Shown piece after piece: positions 1-7,648 of a stretch of 14,251 nt of DNA (position 1 is the first letter of the stretch; every line of letters starts with the position of its first letter). The notes under the pieces are model-generated. The model did no database searches. It worked only from the letters and a program-made list of their open reading frames with translations, and had not been told where the DNA came from. A program made the translations under genes and the position numbers. Source of the DNA: JAVBMO01 sp031552355 (GTDB lineage Bacteria; Bacteroidota; Bacteroidia; Bacteroidales; P3); assembly GCA_031552355.1 (NCBI GenBank), contig JAVBMO010000028.1:1-14251 (forward strand). Direction: 5' to 3'.

Positions 1-333
1 GCTGCTGAAGGCCGTGGCCTGGGAACGCGTTTTCTTCGACATATAGAACGGAACTCCATTCTGCTTTTCATGGTGCCGTGCGATTCCGACGACATTGTAA
101 ACGATTATAATATTTTGCTCAACGAACTCAAAGAATATAATCCTGAATTGTTGGACAAAAAACGGTTATTTGCCATTACCAAATGCGATATGTTGGATGA
201 GGAAATGATTGTTCAAATGCGAAAAACTATTCCCAAAGAACTTTCGCCTATTTTTATCAGTTCAGTTTCAGGTTTGGGTATTCAAAATCTGAAAGACAGT
301 TTGTGGTCGGCTATGAACGAAGAAACGGAATAA
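1..333 (+). CDS. obgE: Obg-family GTPase, C-terminal part (5' end outside window)
   Basis: The reading frame is open from base 1 to the TAA stop and begins A-A-E-G-R-G-L-G-T-R-F-L-R-H-I-E-R, the stretch that follows the switch regions in Obg GTPases. TKCD (the NKxD-type G4 guanine-specificity motif) and SSVSG (G5) follow, and the protein ends soon after the G domain, as in Bacteroidota Obg proteins without a long C-terminal tail. The Obg-fold N-terminal domain and the P-loop lie to the left of the window. Obg proteins bind the large ribosomal subunit and act in its assembly and in stress responses. Recognition is strong because the RFLRHIERN segment and the SVSG-x-G-I-x-x-L-K-D ending are characteristic. 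The next gene is 200 bp away and has its own promoter, so obgE is probably the last gene of its transcript. Confidence 0.95.
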   Translation, partial: AAEGRGLGTRFLRHIERNSILLFMVPCDSDDIVNDYNILLNELKEYNPELLDKKRLFAITKCDMLDEEMIVQMRKTIPKELSPIFISSVSGLGIQNLKDSLWSAMNEETE

Positions 334-517
334 TGAATATCGTTTTGTAAAATTATCAATAACTTATTGTTCACTCATTTCTTCGCTTTTTTGATTTTGC
401 TTTTTACCTGTAACATTTATATTCCTGCTTATCAAACAGGGCTTAACCGTAATTTCCGAAAATTTTCAACGAAAGGAAATAAATTCGGCATATTTTTAGT
501 TTTTGCATATAACTTGG

Positions 518-525
518 TATCTTTG
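518..525 (+). promoter_or_regulatory. Bacteroidota-type -7 promoter box upstream of the beta-helix lipoprotein
   Basis: TATCTTTG matches the TAnnTTTG -7 consensus of Bacteroidota primary sigma factors exactly. A TTTG lies at 502-505, but its spacing to the -7 box is shorter than usual for a -33 element. Transcription would start near 532, very close to the first ATG at 538, which favours the internal ATGs at 550 or 553 as the real translation start. The remainder of the 334-537 gap holds no convincing hairpin or gene. Confidence 0.6.
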
Positions 526-537
526 CGTTAAATTCTG

Positions 538-1965
538 ATGATATTTGTAATGATGTTCCTCAAAAAATTCAATATAATAAGTTTATTGCTTGTTGCCATT
601 TGGGCTGTTTTTACTTTCTCTTCATGTGAAAAAGAAGAGGATTATAACCAAGATTCGTCTTTAGTTTTGCAATTTTCTGCCGACACTTTGACTTTTGATA
701 CGATTTTTACGACTTTGGGCTCAACTACTTTGTCTGTCAAGGTTTATAATCCAAGTTCCCAGCCGGTACTTATAGAAACGGTAAAACCCTTGGGTGGAAG
801 CAGTTCCCGTTTTCGCTTAAATGTCGATGGTGACAAAAACCTGGTTGCCAACAAAGTGGAAATCGGTGCAAAGGACAGCCTTTTTATTTTTGTAACGGTT
901 ACCATCAATCCGAATGATGAATCCACGCCTTTTTTGGTGGAAGACGAAATAGAGTTCAACTACAATGGAAAAAAACAATATCTGCATTTGTTGGCATATG
1001 GACAAAATGCTATTTTTCATCTTCCGAATCAAAGCCGAAAAGATGCAAACGGAAATACAGTTTCTTTTTCCTATGCGGGATGTTCAGAATTTTGGACACC
1101 GGATTTACCTCACGTAATTTACGGAAACTGTATTGTAAGTGGCGACAGCACTTTGACCATGAACCCCGGAACAAAGATTTATTTTGCCAATGGCGCTTCT
1201 TTGATTATTGAAAAGGGAGGGAAACTTGTAGCCCAAGGGACTTTCGAGGAAAAAATCGTTTTCCGCAACATGCGTTTGGAAAATTACTACAAAGAATTGC
1301 CGGGGCAATGGAAGGGATTGATTTTTACGGAAAGTGGTTCCGGAAGCCTTTTGGATTGGGTGGTTGTAAAAAATGCGGTTACAGGCATTATCATTGACTC
1401 TACCAATAACCAATCAAGCTTTGTGTTTGCCAATACCATTATTGAAAATATGTCGAATAATGGGATATTGGTACAAAATTCAACTCTAAAAGCAGAGAAT
1501 CTGTTGGTGGCCAACTGCCGAAATTATCTTTTGTCCATCGAAAAAGGAGGAAATTATGAATTTTATCAATGTACCTTTGCCAATTATTGGTCGTATGATA
1601 TAAGGAAAACAGCTGCTGTTTCCTTGGCTACCACAACCGGAAACCCAATACAAAGCGCCGTTTTCCAAAATTGCATCATCTACGGTAGCCGGCAGGATGA
1701 ATTGGTTTCTACTAAAGATACAACAACAAGCTATTTGTTTGATGGTTGTTTGTTGCGTCGTACAAGCACTAACTTAGGCGGACAACAAAATATTTACAAC
1801 CAAGATCCTGATTTTGTAGATTATACAATAAATAATTATCATTTAGGGGCTAAATCTGCTGCCATTGGGAAAGGATATACCGGTGGGGTAATTATATCCA
1901 AAGATTTGGACGACAAAGACCGCGCTTTTCCGCCATCAATAGGGGCTTATGAATACTATAAATAG
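538..1965 (+). CDS. Lipoprotein with right-handed parallel beta-helix region
   Basis: The protein has 475 residues from the first ATG. A hydrophobic signal segment (about residues 11-27) ends in the lipobox TFSSC with Cys30, followed by E-K-E-E-D. Acidic residues after the lipid-bearing Cys resemble the lipoprotein export signals of Bacteroidota, so surface exposure is plausible but inferred. Residues about 40-155 look like an immunoglobulin-like beta-sandwich (conserved N-P-S-S and a strand ending HLLAYGQN). Residues about 190-440 show the short Val/Ile/Asn-rich repeats and G-x-W-x-G-L-I-F pattern of parallel beta-helix proteins. The C-terminus S-I-G-A-Y-E-Y is the usual cap of such Bacteroidota proteins. 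Beta-helix folds often bind or cleave polysaccharide, but no catalytic residues can be named. The ATG at 550 or 553 is a better start given the promoter position. It is transcribed alone. Confidence 0.8.
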   Translation: MIFVMMFLKKFNIISLLLVAIWAVFTFSSCEKEEDYNQDSSLVLQFSADTLTFDTIFTTLGSTTLSVKVYNPSSQPVLIETVKPLGGSSSRFRLNVDGDKNLVANKVEIGAKDSLFIFVTVTINPNDESTPFLVEDEIEFNYNGKKQYLHLLAYGQNAIFHLPNQSRKDANGNTVSFSYAGCSEFWTPDLPHVIYGNCIVSGDSTLTMNPGTKIYFANGASLIIEKGGKLVAQGTFEEKIVFRNMRLENYYKELPGQWKGLIFTESGSGSLLDWVVVKNAVTGIIIDSTNNQSSFVFANTIIENMSNNGILVQNSTLKAENLLVANCRNYLLSIEKGGNYEFYQCTFANYWSYDIRKTAAVSLATTTGNPIQSAVFQNCIIYGSRQDELVSTKDTTTSYLFDGCLLRRTSTNLGGQQNIYNQDPDFVDYTINNYHLGAKSAAIGKGYTGGVIISKDLDDKDRAFPPSIGAYEYYK

Positions 1966-2018
1966 TTGAAAGATTTGGCAATTTCTTTTCAAAAAGAGCG
2001 TTCCAAGGAATAAAATGT

Positions 2019-2026
2019 TATTTTTG
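2019..2026 (+). promoter_or_regulatory. -7 promoter box for the NfnAB-like gene
   Basis: TATTTTTG matches TAnnTTTG exactly and sits 34 bp before the ATG at 2061, a typical leader length. No clear -33 TTTG is present at the usual distance, so this is a partial match. Confidence 0.5.
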
Positions 2027-2060
2027 CATATTATTTAGGCTTAAAAACACAAAAATAGAA

Positions 2061-4337
2061 ATGTATAAGATTCTGACAAAAAGATTGTTGGCTAACAACA
2101 TATATTTAATGGACATTGAAGCGCCTTGGGTTGCAAATGCAGCAAAACCGGGCCAATTCCTGATTGTAGTCCTCGACAAAAAATCGGAACGTATTCCATT
2201 GACCATTTGCGATTACGACAAACCCAAAGGAACCGTTACCATTGTTTTTCAAGTCGTTGGAAAATCTACCCAAAAAATGGCGAAAATGGAAGTGGGTGAA
2301 AGCTTCCGCGATTTTGTAGGCCCATTGGGCGTTGAATCAGAATTTTTGCACGAAGATTTGGAAACGCTAAAAAAGAAAAATATTCTTTTTGTGGCCGGTG
2401 GTGTGGGAACTGCCCCTGTTTACCCACAAGTGAAATGGATGAAAACTCACGGTATTGACGTCGATATTATTGTGGGGGCTAAAGACAAGTCCATGTTGAT
2501 TTTGGAAGAAGAAATGAAAGCGGTGGCAAAGAATTATTACGTGACCACCGACGATGGTTCTTATGGCTTCAAGGGTTTGGTTACCGACAAAATCAAGGAT
2601 CTAATAGATAACGAAGGTAAAAAATATGACGAAGTCATTGCCATTGGCCCCATGATTATGATGAAATTTGTGGCGGCATTGACTAAACAATACGGCATTA
2701 AAACCGTTGTGAGTTTAAATACTTTAATGGTTGACGGTACGGGAATGTGCGGCGCTTGCCGTGTAAGCGTGGGTGGAAAAACCCGTTTTGCCTGTGTCGA
2801 TGGGCCTGAATTTGACGGGCATTTGGTCGATTTCGAAGAAGCCATGCGCCGTCAGGGAATGTACAAAAATCATGAAATAGCGACAGATAGCCCCGGGCAC
2901 AAATGCAACTTAACCGTTTCGGTAGAAGACAGTTGTCAGATAACAGAAATCAAAGAAAAGAAAAGGATGAAGGCACAGGAGCAAAAGCCTGATGTCCGTA
3001 ACAAAAACTTTCAGGAAGTATCTTTCGGCTTTACCGAAGAACAAGCCGTGGCAGAAGCTTCTCGCTGTATTCAATGCAAAAGGCCGCTTTGCGTGGAAAA
3101 CTGTCCGGTAAATATCAAAATCCCGAATTTCATTAAGGAAATTAAAGAACGTAATTTTGCCAAAGCGGCACAGATTCTAGCGGAAGATTCGGCTTTGCCT
3201 GCGGTTTGCGGAAGAGTTTGCCCGCAGGAAATTCAATGCGAAGGCAATTGTATTCTCGGTAAAAAAGGAGAACCGGTTTCCATTGGTTATTTGGAACGTT
3301 TTGCCGCCGATTGGGCGCGCAAAAATAAATTGGAAACGGCTCATAAAGTAGCAAGCAATGGTATTAAGGTAGGTGTTATTGGCAGCGGCCCCGCAGGTTT
3401 GACTTGCGCAGGGGATTTGGCAAAATACGGCTACGATGTGACCATTTTTGAAGCTTTGCACGAAGCTGGCGGCGTACTTACTTATGGTATTCCTGAGTTT
3501 CGTTTGCCCAAAGAAGAAGTTGTACAAGCCGAAATCGACAATGTGAAGAAATTGGGTGTCAAGATAGAAACCAATGTGGTGATTGGAAAATCGGTAACCA
3601 TTGACGAACTTTTGAATGAAAAAGGTTTCAAAGCTTTGTTTATTGGCACAGGCGCCGGTTTGCCCAAGTTTATGAATATTCCCGGCGAAAACTTGAATGG
3701 AGTCTTTTCCGCCAACGAAATCCTTACCCGTTCCAACCTGATGAAAGCTTATGAAGAAGGCTACGAAACGCCTGTTCATGTGGGCGAAAGAGTGGCTGTG
3801 GTCGGTGGTGGAAATGTGGCCATGGACGCTGCCCGTACGGCCAAACGTTTGGACGCCGAAGTTTATCTGATTTACCGTCGTTCGGAAGAAGAAATGCCGG
3901 CACGCAAGGAAGAAGTTCACCATGCCAAGGAAGAAGGTATTCAGTTTGAATTTTTGACCAACCCTGTAGAAATTATCGGTGATGAAAAAGGCTGGGTAAA
4001 AGCCATGAAATGCGTGAGAATGCAATTGGGCGAAGCCGACGAATCCGGAAGAAGGAGTTTTTCCGAAATCCCCGGCTCGGAATTTACTTTACCGCTCGAC
4101 TGCGTGATTATGTCGTTGGGAACAGCGCCCAATCCGTTGATTGGCAAAACCACCCAAGGTTTGGACTTGTCGAAATGGGGCGGAATTATTGTGAATGAAG
4201 AAACCGGACAGACTTCACGCCAAGAACTTTTTTCCGGCGGTGATGCCGTAACCGGTTCTGCAACGGTGATTTTGGCTATGGGTGCAGGGAAAAAAGCCGC
4301 CAAAGCCATTCATGAATATTTGCAAGGAAAAAAATAA
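2061..4337 (+). CDS. Fused NfnA-NfnB-type NAD(P)H/ferredoxin oxidoreductase (often annotated as DHODB electron-transfer subunit / glutamate synthase fusion)
   Basis: The 758 residues comprise two enzyme halves. Residues 1 to about 280 form a ferredoxin-reductase-like module: an FAD site R-I-P-L-T-I-C-D, a nucleotide site GGVGTAP (about 112-118) and a [2Fe-2S] segment with C230, C233 and C245. Residues about 310-758 resemble the small subunit of glutamate synthase: two Cys quartets for [4Fe-4S] clusters (C336/C339/C344/C348 and C383/C387/C393/C397), an FAD motif GSGPAG (441-446), an NADPH motif VGGGNVAMD (from 582) and the terminal FAD motif SGGDAVTGSATVILAMGAG. This order matches NfnA followed by NfnB, the flavin-bifurcating NADH-dependent ferredoxin:NADP+ oxidoreductase, here as one chain. 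No glutamate synthase large subunit or pyrD is adjacent, so roles in glutamate or pyrimidine synthesis implied by common annotation names are unsupported. A cytoplasmic role in balancing NADH, NADPH and ferredoxin is inferred. Confidence 0.9.
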   Translation: MYKILTKRLLANNIYLMDIEAPWVANAAKPGQFLIVVLDKKSERIPLTICDYDKPKGTVTIVFQVVGKSTQKMAKMEVGESFRDFVGPLGVESEFLHEDLETLKKKNILFVAGGVGTAPVYPQVKWMKTHGIDVDIIVGAKDKSMLILEEEMKAVAKNYYVTTDDGSYGFKGLVTDKIKDLIDNEGKKYDEVIAIGPMIMMKFVAALTKQYGIKTVVSLNTLMVDGTGMCGACRVSVGGKTRFACVDGPEFDGHLVDFEEAMRRQGMYKNHEIATDSPGHKCNLTVSVEDSCQITEIKEKKRMKAQEQKPDVRNKNFQEVSFGFTEEQAVAEASRCIQCKRPLCVENCPVNIKIPNFIKEIKERNFAKAAQILAEDSALPAVCGRVCPQEIQCEGNCILGKKGEPVSIGYLERFAADWARKNKLETAHKVASNGIKVGVIGSGPAGLTCAGDLAKYGYDVTIFEALHEAGGVLTYGIPEFRLPKEEVVQAEIDNVKKLGVKIETNVVIGKSVTIDELLNEKGFKALFIGTGAGLPKFMNIPGENLNGVFSANEILTRSNLMKAYEEGYETPVHVGERVAVVGGGNVAMDAARTAKRLDAEVYLIYRRSEEEMPARKEEVHHAKEEGIQFEFLTNPVEIIGDEKGWVKAMKCVRMQLGEADESGRRSFSEIPGSEFTLPLDCVIMSLGTAPNPLIGKTTQGLDLSKWGGIIVNEETGQTSRQELFSGGDAVTGSATVILAMGAGKKAAKAIHEYLQGKK

Positions 4338-4361
4338 TTATTTGCATATCTCCAATTTAGG

Positions 4362-4400
4362 CCTAACAGTTTTCAAAAAGAACTGTTAGGTCTTGGTTTT
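4362..4400 (+). terminator. Hairpin terminator after the NfnAB-like gene
   Basis: A 10-bp perfect stem CCTAACAGTT / AACTGTTAGG (4362-4371 and 4381-4390) with a 9-nt loop is followed by TCTTGGTTTT. It begins 24 bp after the stop. The CTAACAG/CTGTTAG arms recall the larger hairpins at 13501 and 13867, so this may be a member of the same dispersed hairpin family used as a terminator. Confidence 0.65.
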
Positions 4401-4424
4401 AAATGATACCAAATCAACCCAAAG

Positions 4425-5543
4425 ATGAAAATTGCTGTCAATGTACGTTTGCTTTTGCCGAATAAATTGGAAGGTATTGGCTGGTTCACTTACGAAAGTT
4501 TGAAACGCATTACCCAAAAACATCCGGAACATGAGTTTATTTTCATCTTTGACAGGCCTTATTCCGAGGAATTTATTTTTTCAAAAAATGTAACTCCCGT
4601 GGTGGCGCATCCACCGGCGCGCCATCCTTTCTTGTGGTATCTGTTTTTTGAATTTGGGGTCATGAAAGTGTTGCGGAAATACAAACCCGACATTTTGGTT
4701 TCGCCCGATGGCTGGATTCCCCTGAGAGCCAAAATTCCTGTACTGAATGTGATCCACGACTTGAATTTTGCCCATCATCCGGAATTTATCAAACCTTTGA
4801 TGCGGAAATATTACAATACATTTTTTCCACGCTTTGCCCGCAAGGCAAGCCGTTTGGCAACGGTTTCGGAATACACCAAAAAAGATTTGGTGGACACTTA
4901 CGGCATAGATCCCGAAAAAATAGATGTCACGTACAACGGTTCGAACGATTTATATAAACCCATAAGCGAGGAACTGAAACAACAAACACGCGATAAGCTG
5001 ACAAACGGTTGTCCGTATTTTGTTTTCATCAGCGCCATTCATCAGCGGAAAAATGTGGCCAACCTTTTCCGCGCCTTCGACCTTTTTAAAACCCAAACCG
5101 GATTAGATACCAAATTAGTAATTGTTGGGTCAAAAAAATGGTGGGCAGGCGAAATTGAAGACACTTATTTGAAAATGCGCTGGAAAGAGGAAGTCATTTT
5201 TACCGGACGCTTGGCGCCGGATGTTCTAAATAATGTCTTGGCATCTTCTGTGGCGCTGACCTATGTGTCTTTTTTCGAAGGATTTGGTATTCCCATTGTC
5301 GAAGCTTTCAATGCAGAAACAGCCGTCATTACGGCCAACACCACCTCCATGCCAGAAATTGCCGGAGATGCCGCCCTTTTTGCCGATCCTTATTCTGTAG
5401 AATCCATAGCCGGGGCCATGCAAAAAATCATCGGCAATGAAGAACTTCGCAATTCCCTGATAGAAAAAGGACGCATCCGGCGAAACGATTTTTCGTGGGA
5501 CAAAACCGCAGACCTACTCTGGAAAGCCATAGAGAAAATTTAA
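4425..5543 (+). CDS. Glycosyltransferase family 4 (GT-B fold)
   Basis: The 372-residue protein has a retaining GT-B layout. The N-terminal domain starts with a Rossmann strand (KIAVNVRLLLP) and a glycine-containing acceptor loop (LEGIGWFTYESL). The hinge and C-terminal donor domain begin around residue 195 with F-V-F-I-S-A-I-H-Q-R-K-N, where the N-terminal G of the usual G-x-x-x-x-R-K-N pattern is replaced. The signature E-G-F-G-I-P-I-V-E supplies the E285/E293 pair that contacts the nucleotide sugar in GT4 enzymes. No transmembrane segment is obvious, so it probably acts at the inner face of the cytoplasmic membrane on a lipid-linked or polysaccharide acceptor. Sugar and acceptor cannot be read from sequence. 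It stands alone, not in a visible polysaccharide cluster, which suggests a conserved envelope or LPS-core role rather than a variable capsule; that is inference. Confidence 0.9.
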   Translation: MKIAVNVRLLLPNKLEGIGWFTYESLKRITQKHPEHEFIFIFDRPYSEEFIFSKNVTPVVAHPPARHPFLWYLFFEFGVMKVLRKYKPDILVSPDGWIPLRAKIPVLNVIHDLNFAHHPEFIKPLMRKYYNTFFPRFARKASRLATVSEYTKKDLVDTYGIDPEKIDVTYNGSNDLYKPISEELKQQTRDKLTNGCPYFVFISAIHQRKNVANLFRAFDLFKTQTGLDTKLVIVGSKKWWAGEIEDTYLKMRWKEEVIFTGRLAPDVLNNVLASSVALTYVSFFEGFGIPIVEAFNAETAVITANTTSMPEIAGDAALFADPYSVESIAGAMQKIIGNEELRNSLIEKGRIRRNDFSWDKTADLLWKAIEKI

Positions 5544-5601
5544 CTATTTCCTTTTGTTATAGTGTTTTATTGTTCAATTTAAATTTTTATTAAAATAATA
5601 G

Positions 5602-6135
5602 ATGAAAAGGATTTTATATTTCTGTTTTTTGGTAATTTTGCCACTTGTTTCCTGCAAGCAAAAAGAAGATATTCAACTTGCTGAAAACCTTCAACAGCAA
5701 GACAATAGTAAGAAAGAATTAGAAAAAAAACTGATTGATGCCAACAATCGGTTGATGCAAGTTCAAGATGTTCAGATAGATGGTTATGTTGCTCGCAGAA
5801 ACTGGACTATGCAGAAGTTCGAAAACGGGCTTCGCATTTGGGAATATAAAAAAGGAAATGGCAAACGCTATGTAAGTTTAGACAAAGTCAGCTTGAAATA
5901 TAGGTTGGAGTTGATTAATGGAACTGAAATTGCCAACTCAGAAAAAGATGGCCTTCTAAGTTTTGAAATAGGCAAAGGACAAGCAGCAGAAGGTTTGGAA
6001 ATTGCAGTCCAAATACTTTCGCAAGGAAGCAAGGCCAAAGTCATTGTTCCTTCTTATTTGGGATATGGTTTTGCAGGCGACGGCGAAAATATACCCAAAC
6101 AGGCCATTTTGATTTATGATATAGAAGTATTGTAA
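5602..6135 (+). CDS. FKBP-fold lipoprotein, degenerate active site (GldI-like size and layout)
   Basis: The 177-residue product has a lipoprotein signal peptide ending LVSC (Cys18), then K-Q-K-E-D. A short helical, probably coiled segment (about 25-55) precedes a C-terminal FKBP fold (about 78-177) recognised by V-S-L-K-Y, the S-F-E-I-G-K-G strand, P-S-Y-L-G-Y-G and the final strand I-Y-D-I-E-V-L. Compared with catalytic FKBPs the F-D pair is replaced by I110-A111 and the Trp at the pocket floor by L132, while Y100, F121 and Y155 are kept. Prolyl isomerase activity may therefore be weak or absent. Size, lipidation and fold resemble GldI, the FKBP lipoprotein of Bacteroidota gliding/T9SS systems, but orthology cannot be decided by eye. 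The next FKBP gene follows after 37 bp, so the two probably form an operon. Confidence 0.85.
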   Translation: MKRILYFCFLVILPLVSCKQKEDIQLAENLQQQDNSKKELEKKLIDANNRLMQVQDVQIDGYVARRNWTMQKFENGLRIWEYKKGNGKRYVSLDKVSLKYRLELINGTEIANSEKDGLLSFEIGKGQAAEGLEIAVQILSQGSKAKVIVPSYLGYGFAGDGENIPKQAILIYDIEVL

Positions 6136-6172
6136 AAAACAATATAAATTAACAAAAAACAAAAATACACAA

Positions 6173-7081
6173 ATGAAAAAAAACATCTTTAAAATTGCTT
6201 TGGCTGTAAGCGTTGGAGCATTTATGTTCATGGGTTGCGGCAAATCCGAATACCCTGGATTCAAAAAAACAGATTCAGGTTTATACTACAAATTTGACAA
6301 AGAAAACAAAAACGGCAAACAATTGCAAGTAGGCGATATTTTGGTGGGTGAAGTTGAAATTAAATTAGACACTAACCTTTTGATTAGCACAAAAGGACAA
6401 GGCTCTCAACGTTTATTCATGTTGGATAAATCGAATTTTGTAGGCGATTTGAATGAAGGATTGGCTTTGTTGCACACAGGCGACGAAGTTACATTTTTGA
6501 TTTCAGCCGACTCTATGGCTCGATTTGTACCTATGCCCCCTTCATTTGTTGCAGGAAGCAATCAAAAAATTTCTTACAGCATAAAAGCTGAATCTATTCT
6601 TAGCAAAGCTGAGTTCGAAAAAGAACAAAAAGAAGCACAAGAGAGAATACTTGCAGCAAAAGCCGGAGAACAAGATTCTATAAAAGCGTATATTGCTAAA
6701 AACAAAATCACACAAGCTCCCACAAAATCAGGGATTTATATTATTTCTGTAAAAAAAGGAACCGGTGCCAAAGCTGAAACAGGTAAAAAAGTAAAATTGA
6801 ACTATACCGGTTCTCTTTTAAATGGAACTGTTTTTGATTCAAGCATAGAAAAAGACGGAAAAGCTGCAGGTTTGCAAAGACCTGCTTACGAACCGCTTGA
6901 ATTTATTCTCGGACAAGGCTCAGTTATACCAGGATGGGAAGAAGCTGTGGCAACCATGAAAGTTGGTGATATTGTGAAAGTAATTATCCCTTCTGCTTTG
7001 GCTTATGGCGAACAAAGTTTAGGGCATATTCCTCCTTTTTCACCTTTGGTATTTAATATCGAATTGATTTCTGTAGAATAG
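6173..7081 (+). CDS. FKBP-type peptidyl-prolyl isomerase lipoprotein with a second, degenerate FKBP domain
   Basis: The 302-residue protein has a signal peptide ending FMGC (Cys22), then an N-terminal FKBP-like region (about 30-142) that lacks recognisable catalytic residues. A charged linker (about 143-182) leads into a canonical C-terminal FKBP domain. The latter retains Y211, F221-D222, F244, V251-I252, W255, Y278 and F294, corresponding to the drug- and proline-binding pocket of FKBP12. It should act as a periplasm- or surface-anchored folding catalyst. The layout (degenerate half plus active half) mirrors dimeric Mip/FkpA-type enzymes within one chain. It is the second gene of a two-gene FKBP operon and is followed by a strong hairpin terminator at 7103. 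The ATG at 6173 gives an intact signal peptide, supporting this start. Confidence 0.93.
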   Translation: MKKNIFKIALAVSVGAFMFMGCGKSEYPGFKKTDSGLYYKFDKENKNGKQLQVGDILVGEVEIKLDTNLLISTKGQGSQRLFMLDKSNFVGDLNEGLALLHTGDEVTFLISADSMARFVPMPPSFVAGSNQKISYSIKAESILSKAEFEKEQKEAQERILAAKAGEQDSIKAYIAKNKITQAPTKSGIYIISVKKGTGAKAETGKKVKLNYTGSLLNGTVFDSSIEKDGKAAGLQRPAYEPLEFILGQGSVIPGWEEAVATMKVGDIVKVIIPSALAYGEQSLGHIPPFSPLVFNIELISVE

Positions 7082-7102
7082 TTTTTTCAAAACAATATTT
7101 CT

Positions 7103-7144
7103 AAAGAGGCTGCGTCTTAAAAGAGGAGGCAGCCTCTTTCTTTT
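7103..7144 (+). terminator. Hairpin terminator of the FKBP operon
   Basis: AAAGAGGCTGC (7103-7113) pairs perfectly with GCAGCCTCTTT (7129-7139), an 11-bp stem with a 15-nt loop, and is followed by CTTTT. It lies 21 bp after the FKBP stop and separates that operon from smpB. Confidence 0.8.
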
Positions 7145-7159
7145 GTAAAACAAAAACCG

Positions 7160-7167
7160 TAACTTTG
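7160..7167 (+). promoter_or_regulatory. -7 promoter box for smpB
   Basis: TAACTTTG matches TAnnTTTG exactly, 16 bp before the smpB ATG. A TTTG at 7142-7145, at the end of the preceding terminator, could be a closely spaced -33 element. This implies a very short leader. Confidence 0.65.
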
Positions 7168-7183
7168 CAGAAACCGAAGCACT

Positions 7184-7648
7184 ATGAAAGAAGCCGGCAA
7201 TATTATAGAAATCAAAAATAAACGTGCGGCGTTTGAGTATTTCCTTACCCAAACGTTTACGGCCGGTTTGGTGCTTACAGGAACCGAAATCAAATCCATA
7301 CGGGAAGGGAAAGCCAATTTGAGCGATGCTTATTGTATGTTTATAAACAATGAATTGTTTGTTCGCAATCTGCATATTTCTGAATACAAATACGGAACCA
7401 GCTACAATCATGAGCCCAAAAGAGACCGGAAGTTGCTTTTGCAAAAAAAAGAGCTGAATAAACTTGTGAATAAACTCAAAGAACAGGGTGTTACCTTGAT
7501 TCCTACCATGCTTTTTGTAAACGAAAAGGGCTTGGCAAAATTGGAAATTGCTTTGGCAAAAGGGAAAAAAGCCTTCGACAAGCGCGAAACATTGAAACAG
7601 AAAGACAGCAAACGCGAAATGGACAGGGCTAAAAACTACAGAGGATAA
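7184..7648 (+). CDS. smpB: SsrA-binding protein SmpB
   Basis: The 154-residue length is that of SmpB. Hallmarks are the N-terminal N-K-R-A-A-F-E-Y-F, the core T-G-T-E-I-K-S-I-R-E-G-K-A-N-L-S-D-A-Y, the H-E-P-K-R-D-R-K-L-L-L segment, and the basic tail K-R-E-T-L-K-Q-K-D with R-E-M-D-R-A-K-N-Y, which becomes helical in the ribosome. SmpB binds tmRNA and carries it to stalled ribosomes for trans-translation. No ssrA gene is visible in this window. Its last 13 bp overlap, tail to tail, the 3' end of the dus gene on the other strand, so there is no room for a terminator between the two genes. Confidence 0.97.
   Translation: MKEAGNIIEIKNKRAAFEYFLTQTFTAGLVLTGTEIKSIREGKANLSDAYCMFINNELFVRNLHISEYKYGTSYNHEPKRDRKLLLQKKELNKLVNKLKEQGVTLIPTMLFVNEKGLAKLEIALAKGKKAFDKRETLKQKDSKREMDRAKNYRG

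Noticed and set aside
3177..4025. 282-codon open frame on the minus strand inside the NfnAB-like gene
   Set aside because: It lies wholly antisense to a gene with complete cofactor motifs. Its translation is rich in Phe, His and Gln with no recognisable domain, as expected for an antisense shadow.
4362..4390. Same element as the 13501 and 13867 hairpins
   Set aside because: Only the CTAACAG / CTGTTAG core is shared, the arms are in the opposite order and flanks differ, so it is recorded as a terminator with possible distant relation.
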